Source of the DNA: Rhizobacter sp.
GTDB taxonomy: Bacteria; Pseudomonadota; Gammaproteobacteria; Burkholderiales; Burkholderiaceae_C
NCBI GenBank assembly: GCA_019635355.1
Contig: JAHBZQ010000001.1
Coordinates: 62,001 to 126,000, forward strand
DNA: 64,000 nt
Direction: 5' to 3'
Below are positions 28,201 to 36,015 of this stretch, piece by piece. The notes beneath the pieces are model-generated. The model was not told the DNA's origin. It saw only the letters and a program-made list of their open reading frames with translations, and made no database searches. A program made the translations under genes and the position numbers. Each line of letters starts with the position of its first letter. The first letter of the stretch is position 1.

Positions 28201-30820
28201 AGTGGCGCAGGGCGATGTTGTCGCGGCTTGGCGCGAAGCCGGCCACCGCGCCCAGCAAGGGCCCGGCGCCGAAGGCCGCGAAGACGAGCAGCAGCGCGGC
28301 CCACGGCGACACCACCGGCCGCACCAGCACCAGCACGAGCAGCGCGAGCGACGCGGGGGCGACCAGCGAGCGGCGCAGGTTGTCGAACACCTTCCAGCGG
28401 TTCACGCCGCGCATCGGGTAGAGGCGTGGGCTCGCGAAGATGGGCAGCAGCTGCCAGTCGCCGCGCATCCAACGGTGGATGCGCGCGGCGGCGGCGTCGG
28501 CATGCACCGGCGCGTCCTCGATCAGCGTGAGGTCGGTGACGGCCGCGCAGCGGGCAATGGAGCCTTCGACCAGGTCGTGGCTCAGCACCAGGCCTTCGGG
28601 CAGGCGCTCGTGCAGCACGGTGTGCATGGCCTGCACGTCGAGCAGCGCCTTGCCGGTGTAGGTGCCTTCGCCGAACACGTCTTGATAGATCTCGGAGCTG
28701 GGCGTGCTGTAGGGGTCGAGCCCGGGCTGGCCCGCGTAGAGCCAGTGGAAGGGCGTGACCTCCTGCGGCTGCGGCAGCGGCGTGGCGATGCGCGGCTGGA
28801 AGATGCTGTAGCCGCTCACCACGCGCAGGCCCGTGTCGTCGAGCCGGGGGCGGTTGTGCGGGTGCGCGGCCACGCCCACCAGCTCGCGCAGGCGGCCGGG
28901 CGGGAGCTGGGTGTCGCTGTCGAGCGTGAGGATGTAGCGCGTGCCGGGCGCGATCTGCGATTCGCGCCCGAGGTCGAGGAAGGGGCCGCGCTCGCCGCGT
29001 GCGAGTGCAGCGATCAGCTGCTCGAGCTTGCCGCGCTTGCGCTCCCAGCCGATCCAGCTCTGCTCGGTGGCGCTGAACTCGCGCTCGCGGTGCAGGATGA
29101 GAAAGCGCGGTGGGTCACCCTCGGCGACGGGGTGGCGCTTGTTGAGCTCACGCAGCGCGATCACCGCGTCGCGCAGCAGCGGTGTGTCGGTGGGCATGTG
29201 CGCGGCTTCGGCATCGGCCCAGTCGCTGAGCAATGCGAACTGCGCGTGCCGCTCGGGGTTGGCGAGGTAGTGCAGCTGCAGGCGGTGCACGAGCGCGGCG
29301 ATGCCGTCGTCGCTCGTCAACATGCACGGGATGACCACCATCGCCCGGTGTTCGGCCGGGATGCCCTCGTGCAGCGCGAGCCGCGGCAGGTGCTCGGGCC
29401 GCACCGATTCGCTCACCAGCCGGTTGATCACCGCCACCACCGCCTCGGATGCCGGGAAGAGCAACAGCAGCGCTGCCAACGTGCTCAGCAGCATCGACGG
29501 CTTGGCCAGCGGCGGCGTCATCGCGAACATCGACAGCACCAGCACGATCACCGCGGCGAGCAGGCTGCCGAGGTAGAGCGGCAGCGCGGCCTGCCGTGCG
29601 TGCGAGACGCAGGCGGTGCCGGTGTCTTCGCGCAGCTTCAGCGCTTCGAGCAGGCGCGGGCGGCCGTCGCCTTGCAGCCAGTGCAGGGCGACCTGCGTGT
29701 CGGGCTCGTCAGGGTCGTCGCTTTGCATCAGGGCGAGCAGCGTGCGCCCGACCTCGGTCTCGCTGCGCCGGCAGCGGCGGGCCAGGCGCTCGATGGCATG
29801 CAGCGTGCGGTCGCGCGTGGCGGCGTGCTCGGCGGCGAAGAGCGGCGAGCCGAGCATCATCTGCATCAACGGGCTGCTCTTCGCGATGAGCTCGGGCCAG
29901 TCAGCATCGCCGATGGTGCGCAGCGAGGTCACGGCATTGCTCACGCTCAGGTTGTCGGCGGCCTGGTCGGCGGCCTGCTGCGCACGCTGGCTCGCCACGT
30001 CGGGCAACCCGGCCTGCAGCCAGTGCTGGTAGGGCAACAGGGCCAGCGGGTCGCTGGTGCGTTGCAGGTCGGCCAGGCGCTGCGTCATCTGGCCGAGGAA
30101 GGTGCGGCCGACGCCGCGGCGGTTGAGCTCGCCCAGCAGCTCGTCGAGCGACTCGATGGAGAAGGTGTGCAGCCGGTCGCTGCACAGGTTGGCCAGCTCG
30201 CGTGCGGCCTTGTGCGTGGCCACACGCTCGGCCAGGCGCCGCAGGTTCTCGATCAGCACCACGCGCAGCGTGGTCGGCAGTGCCCACAGCTCGGCCAGCT
30301 GCAGCTCGCGCGCTTGCTGGTAGGCGGTGAGAAAGCGCAGCGCGAGGTCTTCGTCGAAGGCGCCGTCGGTGTGCGCCACGAAGGCCCAGGCGAGGCCGTA
30401 GATGCGCGGCAGGCCGGCGAGCGGCTCTTCCACCAGCACCGGCAGGTGGCGGTAGTAGCGACGCGGCAGGTCTTCGTGGATGGCCTTGAGCTGCGCTTCG
30501 ATCAGGTGGAAGTTGTCGAGCAGCCATTCGCCAGCCGGGCTGATGTCGTAGCCGCTCTCGGCCTGCAGGCCGATGTATTGGTGCGCTTCGCGCAGGGCCC
30601 GGATGTTGTGGCGCAGGCGGGGGAAGAAGGTTGCTGCGCGCCAGGGACCGCGCTGGGCGCGGTGGCTGTCGGCGAGGCTCTTCGCGTGCTGGGCAAAACG
30701 CTCGGCGCCGTAGAGCTCGGCGCGCACCGGCGCGAGCACGGGGCCGCGCTCGCCGTCGAGGATGTTCAGCAGGGCCCGGGGCGCCTCGGGTATCAACCGC
30801 TCCAGCGCGCGCGTGGCCAT
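22202..30820 (-). CDS. ndvB: Cyclic beta-1,2-glucan synthase (NdvB/Cgs type)
   Basis: A 2,872-residue inner membrane enzyme, close to the usual length of Cgs/NdvB proteins. It should initiate, extend, trim and cyclise beta-1,2-glucan for the periplasm, from UDP-glucose. The glycosyltransferase core is visible as YILTLDSDTQLPPG, flanked by hydrophobic segments (for example SLLAAVIVLVLSMFAM and LLVLVLVRPVVSPWAALLL). A glucoamylase-like domain follows (WEADFSFLYHPKRHLFHIGF), then two carbohydrate-binding regions, and a C-terminal GH94 phosphorylase-type domain (GTGDWNDGMNRVGHEGRGES). ATG at 30820 overlaps the upstream small ORF stop (TGATG); the frame is open to 30955 but the extension is atypical. 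There is no frameshift over 8.6 kb. Confidence 0.95.
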   Translation of the reverse strand: MATRALERLIPEAPRALLNILDGERGPVLAPVRAELYGAERFAQHAKSLADSHRAQRGPWRAATFFPRLRHNIRALREAHQYIGLQAESGYDISPAGEWLLDNFHLIEAQLKAIHEDLPRRYYRHLPVLVEEPLAGLPRIYGLAWAFVAHTDGAFDEDLALRFLTAYQQARELQLAELWALPTTLRVVLIENLRRLAERVATHKAARELANLCSDRLHTFSIESLDELLGELNRRGVGRTFLGQMTQRLADLQRTSDPLALLPYQHWLQAGLPDVASQRAQQAADQAADNLSVSNAVTSLRTIGDADWPELIAKSSPLMQMMLGSPLFAAEHAATRDRTLHAIERLARRCRRSETEVGRTLLALMQSDDPDEPDTQVALHWLQGDGRPRLLEALKLREDTGTACVSHARQAALPLYLGSLLAAVIVLVLSMFAMTPPLAKPSMLLSTLAALLLLFPASEAVVAVINRLVSESVRPEHLPRLALHEGIPAEHRAMVVIPCMLTSDDGIAALVHRLQLHYLANPERHAQFALLSDWADAEAAHMPTDTPLLRDAVIALRELNKRHPVAEGDPPRFLILHREREFSATEQSWIGWERKRGKLEQLIAALARGERGPFLDLGRESQIAPGTRYILTLDSDTQLPPGRLRELVGVAAHPHNRPRLDDTGLRVVSGYSIFQPRIATPLPQPQEVTPFHWLYAGQPGLDPYSTPSSEIYQDVFGEGTYTGKALLDVQAMHTVLHERLPEGLVLSHDLVEGSIARCAAVTDLTLIEDAPVHADAAAARIHRWMRGDWQLLPIFASPRLYPMRGVNRWKVFDNLRRSLVAPASLALLVLVLVRPVVSPWAALLLVFAAFGAGPLLGAVAGFAPSRDNIALRHFYRGAAHRLARAVLGALWHLAQLLHHALMATDAVVRSLHRMFVSRRWLMQWTTSASAQAATETELREIARGHWQTSATAIALLVLLLAARTPSPGLAALLCAIWAASPVWTWWVSRPRPAREDQALPHDDRMRLERIARDTWRLFERCVGPADRHLPPDNLQTLPHDMVAHRTSPTNIGLYLLSSCCARAFGWIGTRELTERLEATLGTLDTLQRHRGHFLNWYDTQSGATLLPLYVSTVDSGNLCGHFLAVAQACRELARRPVDLNAAEAAAHASRARLSPLLQQLPELFPDNGVHHSTRPLARLLAMPSPLDEAQHRPADFGLLLQEARDELHAWVPEAVQPAMPAKPTLRDELAWQLTDHLATLQSALRDIDARHDADGLSEQLLAIADRCERFAWEADFSFLYHPKRHLFHIGFRVAEGQLDAGFYDLLASEARLTSLLAIAKGEVPVSHWASLGRPFYAVGAQAGLRSWSGSMFEYLMPSLTLDEPHGSVLRDAAIAAVQEQIAYARSHAVPWGISESAYAGRDHTLAYQYAPQGVPRLAFRRTPANELVIAPYATALASQVAPRRAAANLAALEGLGARARYGFIEALDFTPARLAAGEPYAPVATFMAHHQGMSIVSIANVLLDNRAKRWGMGHPRIEAVATLLHERAPHEVSRLYEPLAGPPPVKVQRTPALLRELSPGTSAVEPTHLLSNGRYSVALRANGAGWSRRGNAGITRWRDDALRDAHGSFFYLRLPTGKELVSITQHPAPDPKAWYRAFFHADRVCFDAAWRQVQAHTTVWVSPEDDIEFRQVELQNLTGEPLEIELVSAFEPTLADPRADEAHPAFSNLFIRAEWRAAEQALLFERTPRLVTESGLQAAHFLADSSPHVSAVRAQTDRLRWVGRNHDAVRPQGGLHELPAGDNLTLDTGLDPVCALALTLRIPPNAKARLTFATAASDSAATLHAVIDKYRQPIHLQRSSLMSATLTGIRLRSLGISAENFAAAQALTTAVALSLTRPSLGPPGVERRASPRIDVCDRKLLWRFGISGDRPIVLVSAGLTQSLGLLRSLGQVLRLWAWGRLPCDLVVVDAEPASYHMALHREITALRERHDADNAAQPGPACTGLHLLRADELSPEELGTLRSLARIRLRADGRPLVHHLQEWIALHEKAEDARGEVSTTAVPMARLPQAPVAVTHGRFDDGAHEFRFEAGARSRPPRPWINVLSNPGFGGQLSEAGGGYTWAVNSRLNQLTAWSNDPVSDPPSEWFLVQDRKTREAWSVTPSAWGDERVTYHVQHGQGYSMVRHQRGDIAITASWCVDAQTSVKQVWLRLENRGTRAQPLRLVAMAEWMMGAGRSDRGTVHTAAHTSAQGLALFATQADRTAGYGDGTAFLAMHGATEDDDWTCDRRECFDARGRLVLPDHFAEHQGGGLDPCAALSKRLTLEPGATHDQVFLIGYADTPAAARELAQAAVTVPPRQRLDEVLTRWDALLGATRVHTPDPLFDAMVNRWLLYQAVACRLWAKAGFYQAGGATGFRDQLQDAMALAWPAPQMLRDQILVAASRQFPEGDVQHWWHAPTGAGVRTHFSDDLLWLAHACSHYLQATGDSSLLDEEVPFLDGGPIPEGAEDAYYTPTVSAQKASVYEHAARAIDRSLKCGTHGLPLMGTGDWNDGMNRVGHEGRGESVWLAWFLCRIVDDFAPLARARGEDARAELWEAAATGWRRALDTEAWDGQWFKRAFFDDGTPLGSQANREGRIDLIAQAWSVLANAEPFERPHSAMTAAEELLVDHDAGLIKLLDPPLATATPSAGYIQAYPPGVRENGGQYSHAGVWALMAQAELATRDGSTPSLAELPYRYFCYLSPAHRAQHPRLGEAYAIEPYVMAGDVYTQPPYVGRGGWSWYTGAAAWLHRAAVGSILGLKLQAERLSVRPCLPAHWPQAELTLQREGRRLHFTLLRGSAHAAREAASAKNARVLAVGEKVNWRELPADTAFVVPLTPEDEVAASPAHSALHK

Positions 30821-31062
30821 CACATGACCAGTGAAGTGACCCCTATCAGAAAGGCGGCCACCACCAGCGTTGTGACGAGCCGGGCGGCGATGAAGCGGTC
30901 GGCGGCTTCGGCCAGGCACTGCAAGGCGAAGAGCCGGCCGTTGACGCCCTTGCACGAGACGAGGTGCTCGCTCAGGCCCGACAGCTCCACCGGCGTGGTG
31001 TCGGTGCTGTCACCGAAGGAAGCGGTGCTCCAGAAAGGCATCTCGGGGTGGCGTTGCGTCAT
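30820..31062 (-). CDS. Small membrane protein upstream of ndvB
   Basis: An 80-residue protein that I do not recognise. Residues 1-58 are soluble and a single hydrophobic segment near the C-terminus (LVTTLVVAAFLIGVTSLVM) would anchor it in the membrane. Its stop overlaps the ndvB start (TGATG), so it is likely to be translationally coupled to the glucan synthase and may be an accessory subunit. The start is uncertain because no good ribosome site precedes ATG 31062. The dyad sites at 31120-31178 lie just upstream. Confidence 0.55.
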   Translation of the reverse strand: MTQRHPEMPFWSTASFGDSTDTTPVELSGLSEHLVSCKGVNGRLFALQCLAEAADRFIAARLVTTLVVAAFLIGVTSLVM

Positions 31063-31119
31063 GCGCTCGATGGTCGCCGCGGCGCTGCGGCGCGCCCATC
31101 GGACGAGCCCGGCACGCGT

Positions 31120-31137
31120 TGTCGGACGAGGCCTACA
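31120..31137 (+). promoter_or_regulatory. Dyad operator candidate, site A1
   Basis: TGTCGG-ACGAGG-CCTACA, a full match to the dyad TGTMGG-N6-CCNACA. It lies in the intergenic region between the divergent small-ORF/ndvB unit and DUF3309. Confidence 0.6.
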
Positions 31138-31160
31138 CCTGCAGCCGCACGGAGCACGGT

Positions 31161-31178
31161 TGTAGGCGGCGGCCCACA
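31161..31178 (+). promoter_or_regulatory. Dyad operator candidate, site A2
   Basis: TGTAGG-CGGCGG-CCCACA, a full match to the dyad. It lies 41 bp (centre to centre) from A1, with 86 nt between its end and the DUF3309 start codon. Confidence 0.6.
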
Positions 31179-31264
31179 GCGGAAGTCGCTCCGGGCCGAT
31201 GGTGCATCGCCGGCGGTGTGAGCACGATCTGGCCACCCTGATACCAACGTCTTTGGAGGACGAC

Positions 31265-31423
31265 ATGACCCTAGGCACCATCCTGCTCATCGTGCTGATC
31301 CTGTTGTTGATCGGCGCCTTTCCCAGCTGGCCGCACAGCCGCGGCTGGGGCTACGGCCCGACGAGTGGCGTCGGCCTGTTGCTGATCATCGTGATCGTGC
31401 TGCTGCTGATGGGACGGATCTAG
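31265..31423 (+). CDS. DUF3309 small membrane protein
   Basis: A 52-residue protein with two hydrophobic helices (GTILLIVLILLLIGAF and VGLLLIIVIVLLLMG) joined by PSWPHSRGWGYGPTSG. This pattern is the DUF3309 family of tiny membrane proteins. ATG at 31265 has an excellent ribosome site (TTTGGAGGACGAC); the frame is open to 31199 but the extension has no family character. Function unknown. It is 2 bp ahead of the sugar dehydrogenase gene and preceded by two dyad sites. Confidence 0.85.
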   Translation: MTLGTILLIVLILLLIGAFPSWPHSRGWGYGPTSGVGLLLIIVIVLLLMGRI

Positions 31424-31425
31424 CC

Positions 31426-32739
<1,314 letters not shown>

Positions 32740-32744
32740 ACACG

Positions 32745-34157
32745 ATGCGCCCGCGACTGAGGCTCAACCGCTTCGCCCTCGCCGTGCTGGTGGGCATGAG
32801 TGCCTGCAGCACCCTGCCGACCTTCGAGCCCGAAGCGGTGCTCGCCGCCGCACCCAAGCCGCAGCTCGATGGCGCGCGTGGCCCGCTCTCGCCAGAGCAG
32901 AGCAAGGCGGTGCTCGCCAAGCTCGCGGCCCGCGCCCCCGAGACGGCGATCTTCGACCGCCACCTCGCCATCGAAGAAGCGATCGTGGGCAGCCCGCTCA
33001 CCGTCGGCAACCAGGCCACGCTGCTGCAGGATGGCCCGGCCACCTACGGCGCGATGTTCGCCGCCATCGAGGCGGCGCGTGACCACATCCACCTCGAGAC
33101 CTACATCCTCGATGACGACGAAGTGGGCCGCAAGTTCGCCGACGCCTTGATCGCCAAGCAGAAGAAGGGTGTGCAGGTGAGCGTGATCCACGACAGCGTG
33201 GGCACCTTGCAGACGCCGAAGGAATTCTTCAAGCGCATGACCGATGCCGGCATCCGCGTGCTGGAGTTCAACCCGGTGAACCCCACGCAGGCCCGCAAGG
33301 GCTGGGAGCTCAACCAGCGTGACCACCGAAAGCTGCTCATCGTGGACGGCAAGGTGGCGTTTCTCGGCGGCATCAACATCAGCAGCGTCTATTCGAGCGG
33401 CTCGTTCAGCCGCTCGGGCGGCGGCAGCTCCGGCTCGGGCGGCGCCGCCGCGCCGGGCAAGGACGGCAAAGCCTGGCGTGACACGCACGTGCGCCTGCAG
33501 GGGCCGGTGGTGGCCGAATACCAACGGCTCTTCCTCGGCACCTGGAAGAAGCAGAAGGGCCCGCCGCTGCCCGACCGCCACTACTTTCCGCCCTTGCAGA
33601 ACGTGGGCAACCAGGTGGTGCGCGCCATCGGCAGCTCGCCCGACGACCCGTATGCGCTGATCTACGCCACCTTCCTCTCGGCCCTCGGCGCGGCCGAGAC
33701 GAGCGTGCACATCACGATGGCGTATTTCGCGCCCGACCCGCAGTTCCTCGAGGCACTCAAGTCGGCCGCGCGGCGCGGGGTCGACGTGACGCTCATCCTG
33801 CCGAGCCAGACCGACTCATGGCTGATCTTCCATGCGGGCCGCCGCTTCTACACGCCCCTGCTCAAGGCCGGCGTGAAGATCTACGAGCGCAAGGGCGTGA
33901 TCCTGCATTCGAAGACGGCGGTGATCGACGGGGTGTGGGCCACCATCGGCTCGACCAACCTCGACTGGCGCAGCTTCCTGCACAACGACGAGCTGAACGC
34001 GGTGGTGCTGGGGGCCGACTTCAGCCAGCAGATGGAGGCGATGTTCGCGAAGGACCTCGAAGCCTCGCAGCCCGTGACGCTCAAGCAGTGGAAGGAGCGC
34101 CCGCTGGACGACCGGATGAAGGAGGCCTTCTCGGCGATCTGGCAATACTGGCTCTGA
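32745..34157 (+). CDS. Cardiolipin synthase / phospholipase D family, lipoprotein-like
   Basis: A 470-residue protein with two HKD motifs: HRKLLIVDG at about residue 194 and HSKTAVID at about 388, both followed by GSTN-like or GGIN segments. It should transfer phosphatidyl groups to make cardiolipin, or act as a phospholipase D. The N-terminus (FALAVLVGMSACSTL) is a lipoprotein-type signal rather than the usual two transmembrane helices, so it may face the periplasm. A Ser/Gly-rich insertion (SRSGGGSSGSGGAAAPGKDG) interrupts the region after the first HKD. GTG at 32736, overlapping the previous stop as GTGA, is an alternative start. Confidence 0.88.
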   Translation: MRPRLRLNRFALAVLVGMSACSTLPTFEPEAVLAAAPKPQLDGARGPLSPEQSKAVLAKLAARAPETAIFDRHLAIEEAIVGSPLTVGNQATLLQDGPATYGAMFAAIEAARDHIHLETYILDDDEVGRKFADALIAKQKKGVQVSVIHDSVGTLQTPKEFFKRMTDAGIRVLEFNPVNPTQARKGWELNQRDHRKLLIVDGKVAFLGGINISSVYSSGSFSRSGGGSSGSGGAAAPGKDGKAWRDTHVRLQGPVVAEYQRLFLGTWKKQKGPPLPDRHYFPPLQNVGNQVVRAIGSSPDDPYALIYATFLSALGAAETSVHITMAYFAPDPQFLEALKSAARRGVDVTLILPSQTDSWLIFHAGRRFYTPLLKAGVKIYERKGVILHSKTAVIDGVWATIGSTNLDWRSFLHNDELNAVVLGADFSQQMEAMFAKDLEASQPVTLKQWKERPLDDRMKEAFSAIWQYWL

Positions 34158-34191
34158 CGACGCGCCGCAAAGGCGCGCCGACACGACACGT

Positions 34192-34761
34192 TCAGTGCAG
34201 CGTGTCGGAGCGGGGCACGGGCGGTGTGGGGGCGGCGGCTGGCGCCTGCGCCGAGGCGGTGTCTTGCGGTGCGGGGCTTGCAGCGCCGGTGGCGCGCATG
34301 CGCTCCGAGGCGAAGTCGGAAGCGGCCGCCATCCAGGCCTCCAGCGGCACGTGGTCCATGGCCCGCGCGACGAGGTGCGGCACCAGGCCGGCCAGCAGCG
34401 CCGGCTTCAAGAGGCCGCGCCAGGGCTTGATCCAGTAGAGCAGGCCGCCCACCGCGACGGCCGCGGCGATGAGGGCGAAGGGCTTGCGGCGGGCGATGGG
34501 TGCCATCGCGCTGCGCGCGGTGTTGCCGGCCACCATCGTGGCCATGTGCAGCGGGTGCTGCGACCACCATGAGCGCACCGAGTCCGCCACGAGCTGCACG
34601 CCGGGGATGGCCATCAGCGCCGTCATCAGCACCGAGGGCTCGGGGTCGCCGGCAGCGTCGGGCGGCGGTGCGATCTCGATCAGCGCGCCGCGCAGGCGCT
34701 CGCGCGAGAGCATGAGCCGCTCGACGGCAGGCAGGCGGGGGTCGTTGAATTCGGCGCTCAT
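34192..34761 (-). CDS. Membrane-associated protein of unknown function, last gene of the DUF1328 operon
   Basis: A 189-residue protein. The N-terminal part is polar and ends in a Trp-rich stretch (SVRSWWSQHPLHMA). One hydrophobic segment is clear (PFALIAAAVAVGGLLYWIKP) with a second, weaker one (LLKPALLAGLVPHLVA). The C-terminus is a disordered Ala/Pro tail. I do not recognise a named family. Its ATG overlaps the stop of the holin-like gene (ATGA), so it is coupled to it, as YqjK-like proteins are coupled to YqjE in enterics; homology is not shown. Confidence 0.75.
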   Translation of the reverse strand: MSAEFNDPRLPAVERLMLSRERLRGALIEIAPPPDAAGDPEPSVLMTALMAIPGVQLVADSVRSWWSQHPLHMATMVAGNTARSAMAPIARRKPFALIAAAVAVGGLLYWIKPWRGLLKPALLAGLVPHLVARAMDHVPLEAWMAAASDFASERMRATGAASPAPQDTASAQAPAAAPTPPVPRSDTLH

Positions 34762-35138
34762 GATGCGCGGGCCTCCCGCAGCATGGCGGCGTCTTCGCGG
34801 AGCTGGCGGCGCACCTGCTCGAAGGCACGCGGCCCGGCCTGGCGCTGCGCGGAGACCCAGCAGCCGACCGCGAGCCCGAGCGGCACGAGCGGTGCGGCGA
34901 TCAGCGCCCACGGGGCGTTCATGTTCTCGGGCGGGATCACCGCCCACAGCATCAGCGCCACACCCACCAGCACCGCGCCCACGCCGCCACTGCACAGCGC
35001 CACCGCGCTCAGCAGGGCCTTGCGCTTCCAGTGGGTGGAGGCGACCCCGATCTCTTCACCGAGCAGCTCGGCATAGGCGCCGGCATGGTCGGCCAGGAGG
35101 TCGGGTTCGCGGACGATGAGGTGCAGCAGCGGGTGCAT
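34758..35138 (-). CDS. Phage holin family (YqjE-like) membrane protein
   Basis: A 126-residue protein with two adjacent helices (LLSAVALCSGGVGAVLVGVA and ALIAAPLVPLGLAVGCWVSA) between polar ends. This is the layout of the YqjE/holin-X family found in chromosomal stress operons next to DUF883 (YqjD) proteins. It is not evidence for a phage. It lies between the DUF883 gene and the 189-residue gene, all on the minus strand. Confidence 0.8.
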   Translation of the reverse strand: MHPLLHLIVREPDLLADHAGAYAELLGEEIGVASTHWKRKALLSAVALCSGGVGAVLVGVALMLWAVIPPENMNAPWALIAAPLVPLGLAVGCWVSAQRQAGPRAFEQVRRQLREDAAMLREARAS

Positions 35139-35186
35139 GGGGCGGTCCTGGGAAGGCGCTCAAGAAGGGGTGGCACAACGAACAGC

Positions 35187-35210
35187 GCCGTCCGCACTCG
35201 GGCGGACGGC
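35187..35210 (-). other. Intercistronic hairpin between DUF883 and YqjE-like genes
   Basis: GCCGTCCGC/GCGGACGGC forms a 9-bp stem with a 6-nt loop. No U tract follows on the minus strand, so it is more likely an mRNA-stabilising or attenuating hairpin than a full terminator. Confidence 0.45.
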
Positions 35211-35230
35211 GGTGCGTGGCGCCAGGTGGC

Positions 35231-35620
35231 TCAATCGTGGTGGCGCGAGCGGGTCACGAGGCTCACGAGCGCCATCAGCGCGGCACCCGTGGCAGCGGCG
35301 ATCAGCACCGACTTGATCGGGTCGTTGCGGATGTAGCTGGCGGTGGTGTCGGAGGCGTGCATGGCCTTGTCGCGCAGCTGCTGCGAGGTCTGGCGCACGG
35401 CGTCGACGCTCTTCTGCGCGAAGGCGGTGGCCTGCTCGGTGGCGCGGTTGATCAGCGGCGAGACGCGGCTGCTGGCGCTGTTGACGCTGTCGGACAGGCC
35501 GTCGAGCGCATCGTTGGCCATGCGCTGCGTGGAGCGGATGGCCTGGTCGGCCTTGCCAGCGGCCTGGTCGGCGACGGTGGTGGCGGTCGCGGTGGGATCA
35601 GCGGGGTTCTTCGTGTACAT
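35231..35620 (-). CDS. DUF883 (ElaB/YqjD-type) membrane-anchored protein
   Basis: A 129-residue protein. Most of it is an amphipathic helical region (AAGKADQAIRSTQRMANDAL, RATEQATAFAQKSVDAVRQT). The C-terminus carries a hydrophobic anchor (SVLIAAATGAALMALVSLV) followed by a basic tail RSRHHD. This is the architecture of the ElaB/YqjD/YgaM family, which in E. coli are stress-induced and associate with ribosomes at the membrane. GAAGG precedes the ATG at 35620; the longer open frame to 36343 is a shadow. Confidence 0.88.
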   Translation of the reverse strand: MYTKNPADPTATATTVADQAAGKADQAIRSTQRMANDALDGLSDSVNSASSRVSPLINRATEQATAFAQKSVDAVRQTSQQLRDKAMHASDTTASYIRNDPIKSVLIAAATGAALMALVSLVTRSRHHD

Positions 35621-35676
35621 GGTGATGTCCTTCCGTGGGTGGGTGGGATGTCTGGGCGCGAGGCGGTGCGGCGCCT

Positions 35677-35841
35677 TCAGCCTTTGCGCAGCAGGCCGAA
35701 GAGGAAGCTCGCGACCGCCAGCACGGCGAACACGACGAACAGGATCTTGGCGATCCCGACAGCGCCGGCGGCGATGCCACCGAAACCGAACAGTGCCGCG
35801 ATCAGGGCGATCACGAAGAAAACGACGGCGTAATGCAGCAT
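35677..35841 (-). CDS. DUF1328 small membrane protein
   Basis: A 54-residue protein with two hydrophobic helices: MLHYAVVFFVIALIAALFGF, then a Gly-rich turn (GGIAAGAVGIAK), then ILFVVFAVLAVASFLFGLL, ending RKG. This matches the DUF1328 family almost throughout. An AAGGAGCAACTC ribosome site precedes the ATG. It is the first gene of the minus-strand operon DUF1328, DUF883, YqjE-like, 189-residue protein. It lies downstream of a degenerate dyad site at 35980. Confidence 0.9.
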   Translation of the reverse strand: MLHYAVVFFVIALIAALFGFGGIAAGAVGIAKILFVVFAVLAVASFLFGLLRKG

Positions 35842-35979
35842 GAGTTGCTCCTTGTGGATGAATGAGTCTTCTCGGGCTCGCAGACGTTTCTTCTGCGATG
35901 GAGCGCAGTGTGGGCACGCGCTCGCGCCGCGGCGATAGGCCGCATCGCCTCTGCACTGTCGGGGGAGCGAGCAACGCGG

Positions 35980-35997
35980 CGTAGGAGGCCGCTGACA
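35980..35997 (-). promoter_or_regulatory. Degenerate dyad operator candidate, site D
   Basis: CGTAGG-AGGCCG-CTGACA matches TGTMGG-N6-CCNACA with one mismatch in each half. It lies 138 nt upstream of the DUF1328 start and is the only such site seen in the 174-bp gap between that gene and the CHASE3 kinase gene. A left half-site TGTCGG lies nearby at 35957. Confidence 0.35.
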
Positions 35998-36015
35998 GGT
36001 GGGCGCCTGCCGTGC

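Noticed and set aside
24629..31165. Very long plus-strand open frames (over 1,000 codons each) opposite ndvB
   Set aside because: They are shadows of the GC-rich, strongly codon-biased ndvB gene. Their products are Arg/Gly/Val/His-rich low-quality sequence without domains, while the minus frame gives a complete Cgs protein.
34160..34180. Small GC hairpin between the cardiolipin synthase gene and the convergent 189-residue gene
   Set aside because: CGCGCC/GGCGCG has a short stem and no T run in either direction, too weak to call a terminator.
34758..35138. Holin-like gene as a sign of prophage
   Set aside because: The YqjE-like holin family is chromosomal and sits beside DUF883 and DUF1328 genes; there is no lysin, portal, capsid or integrase nearby.
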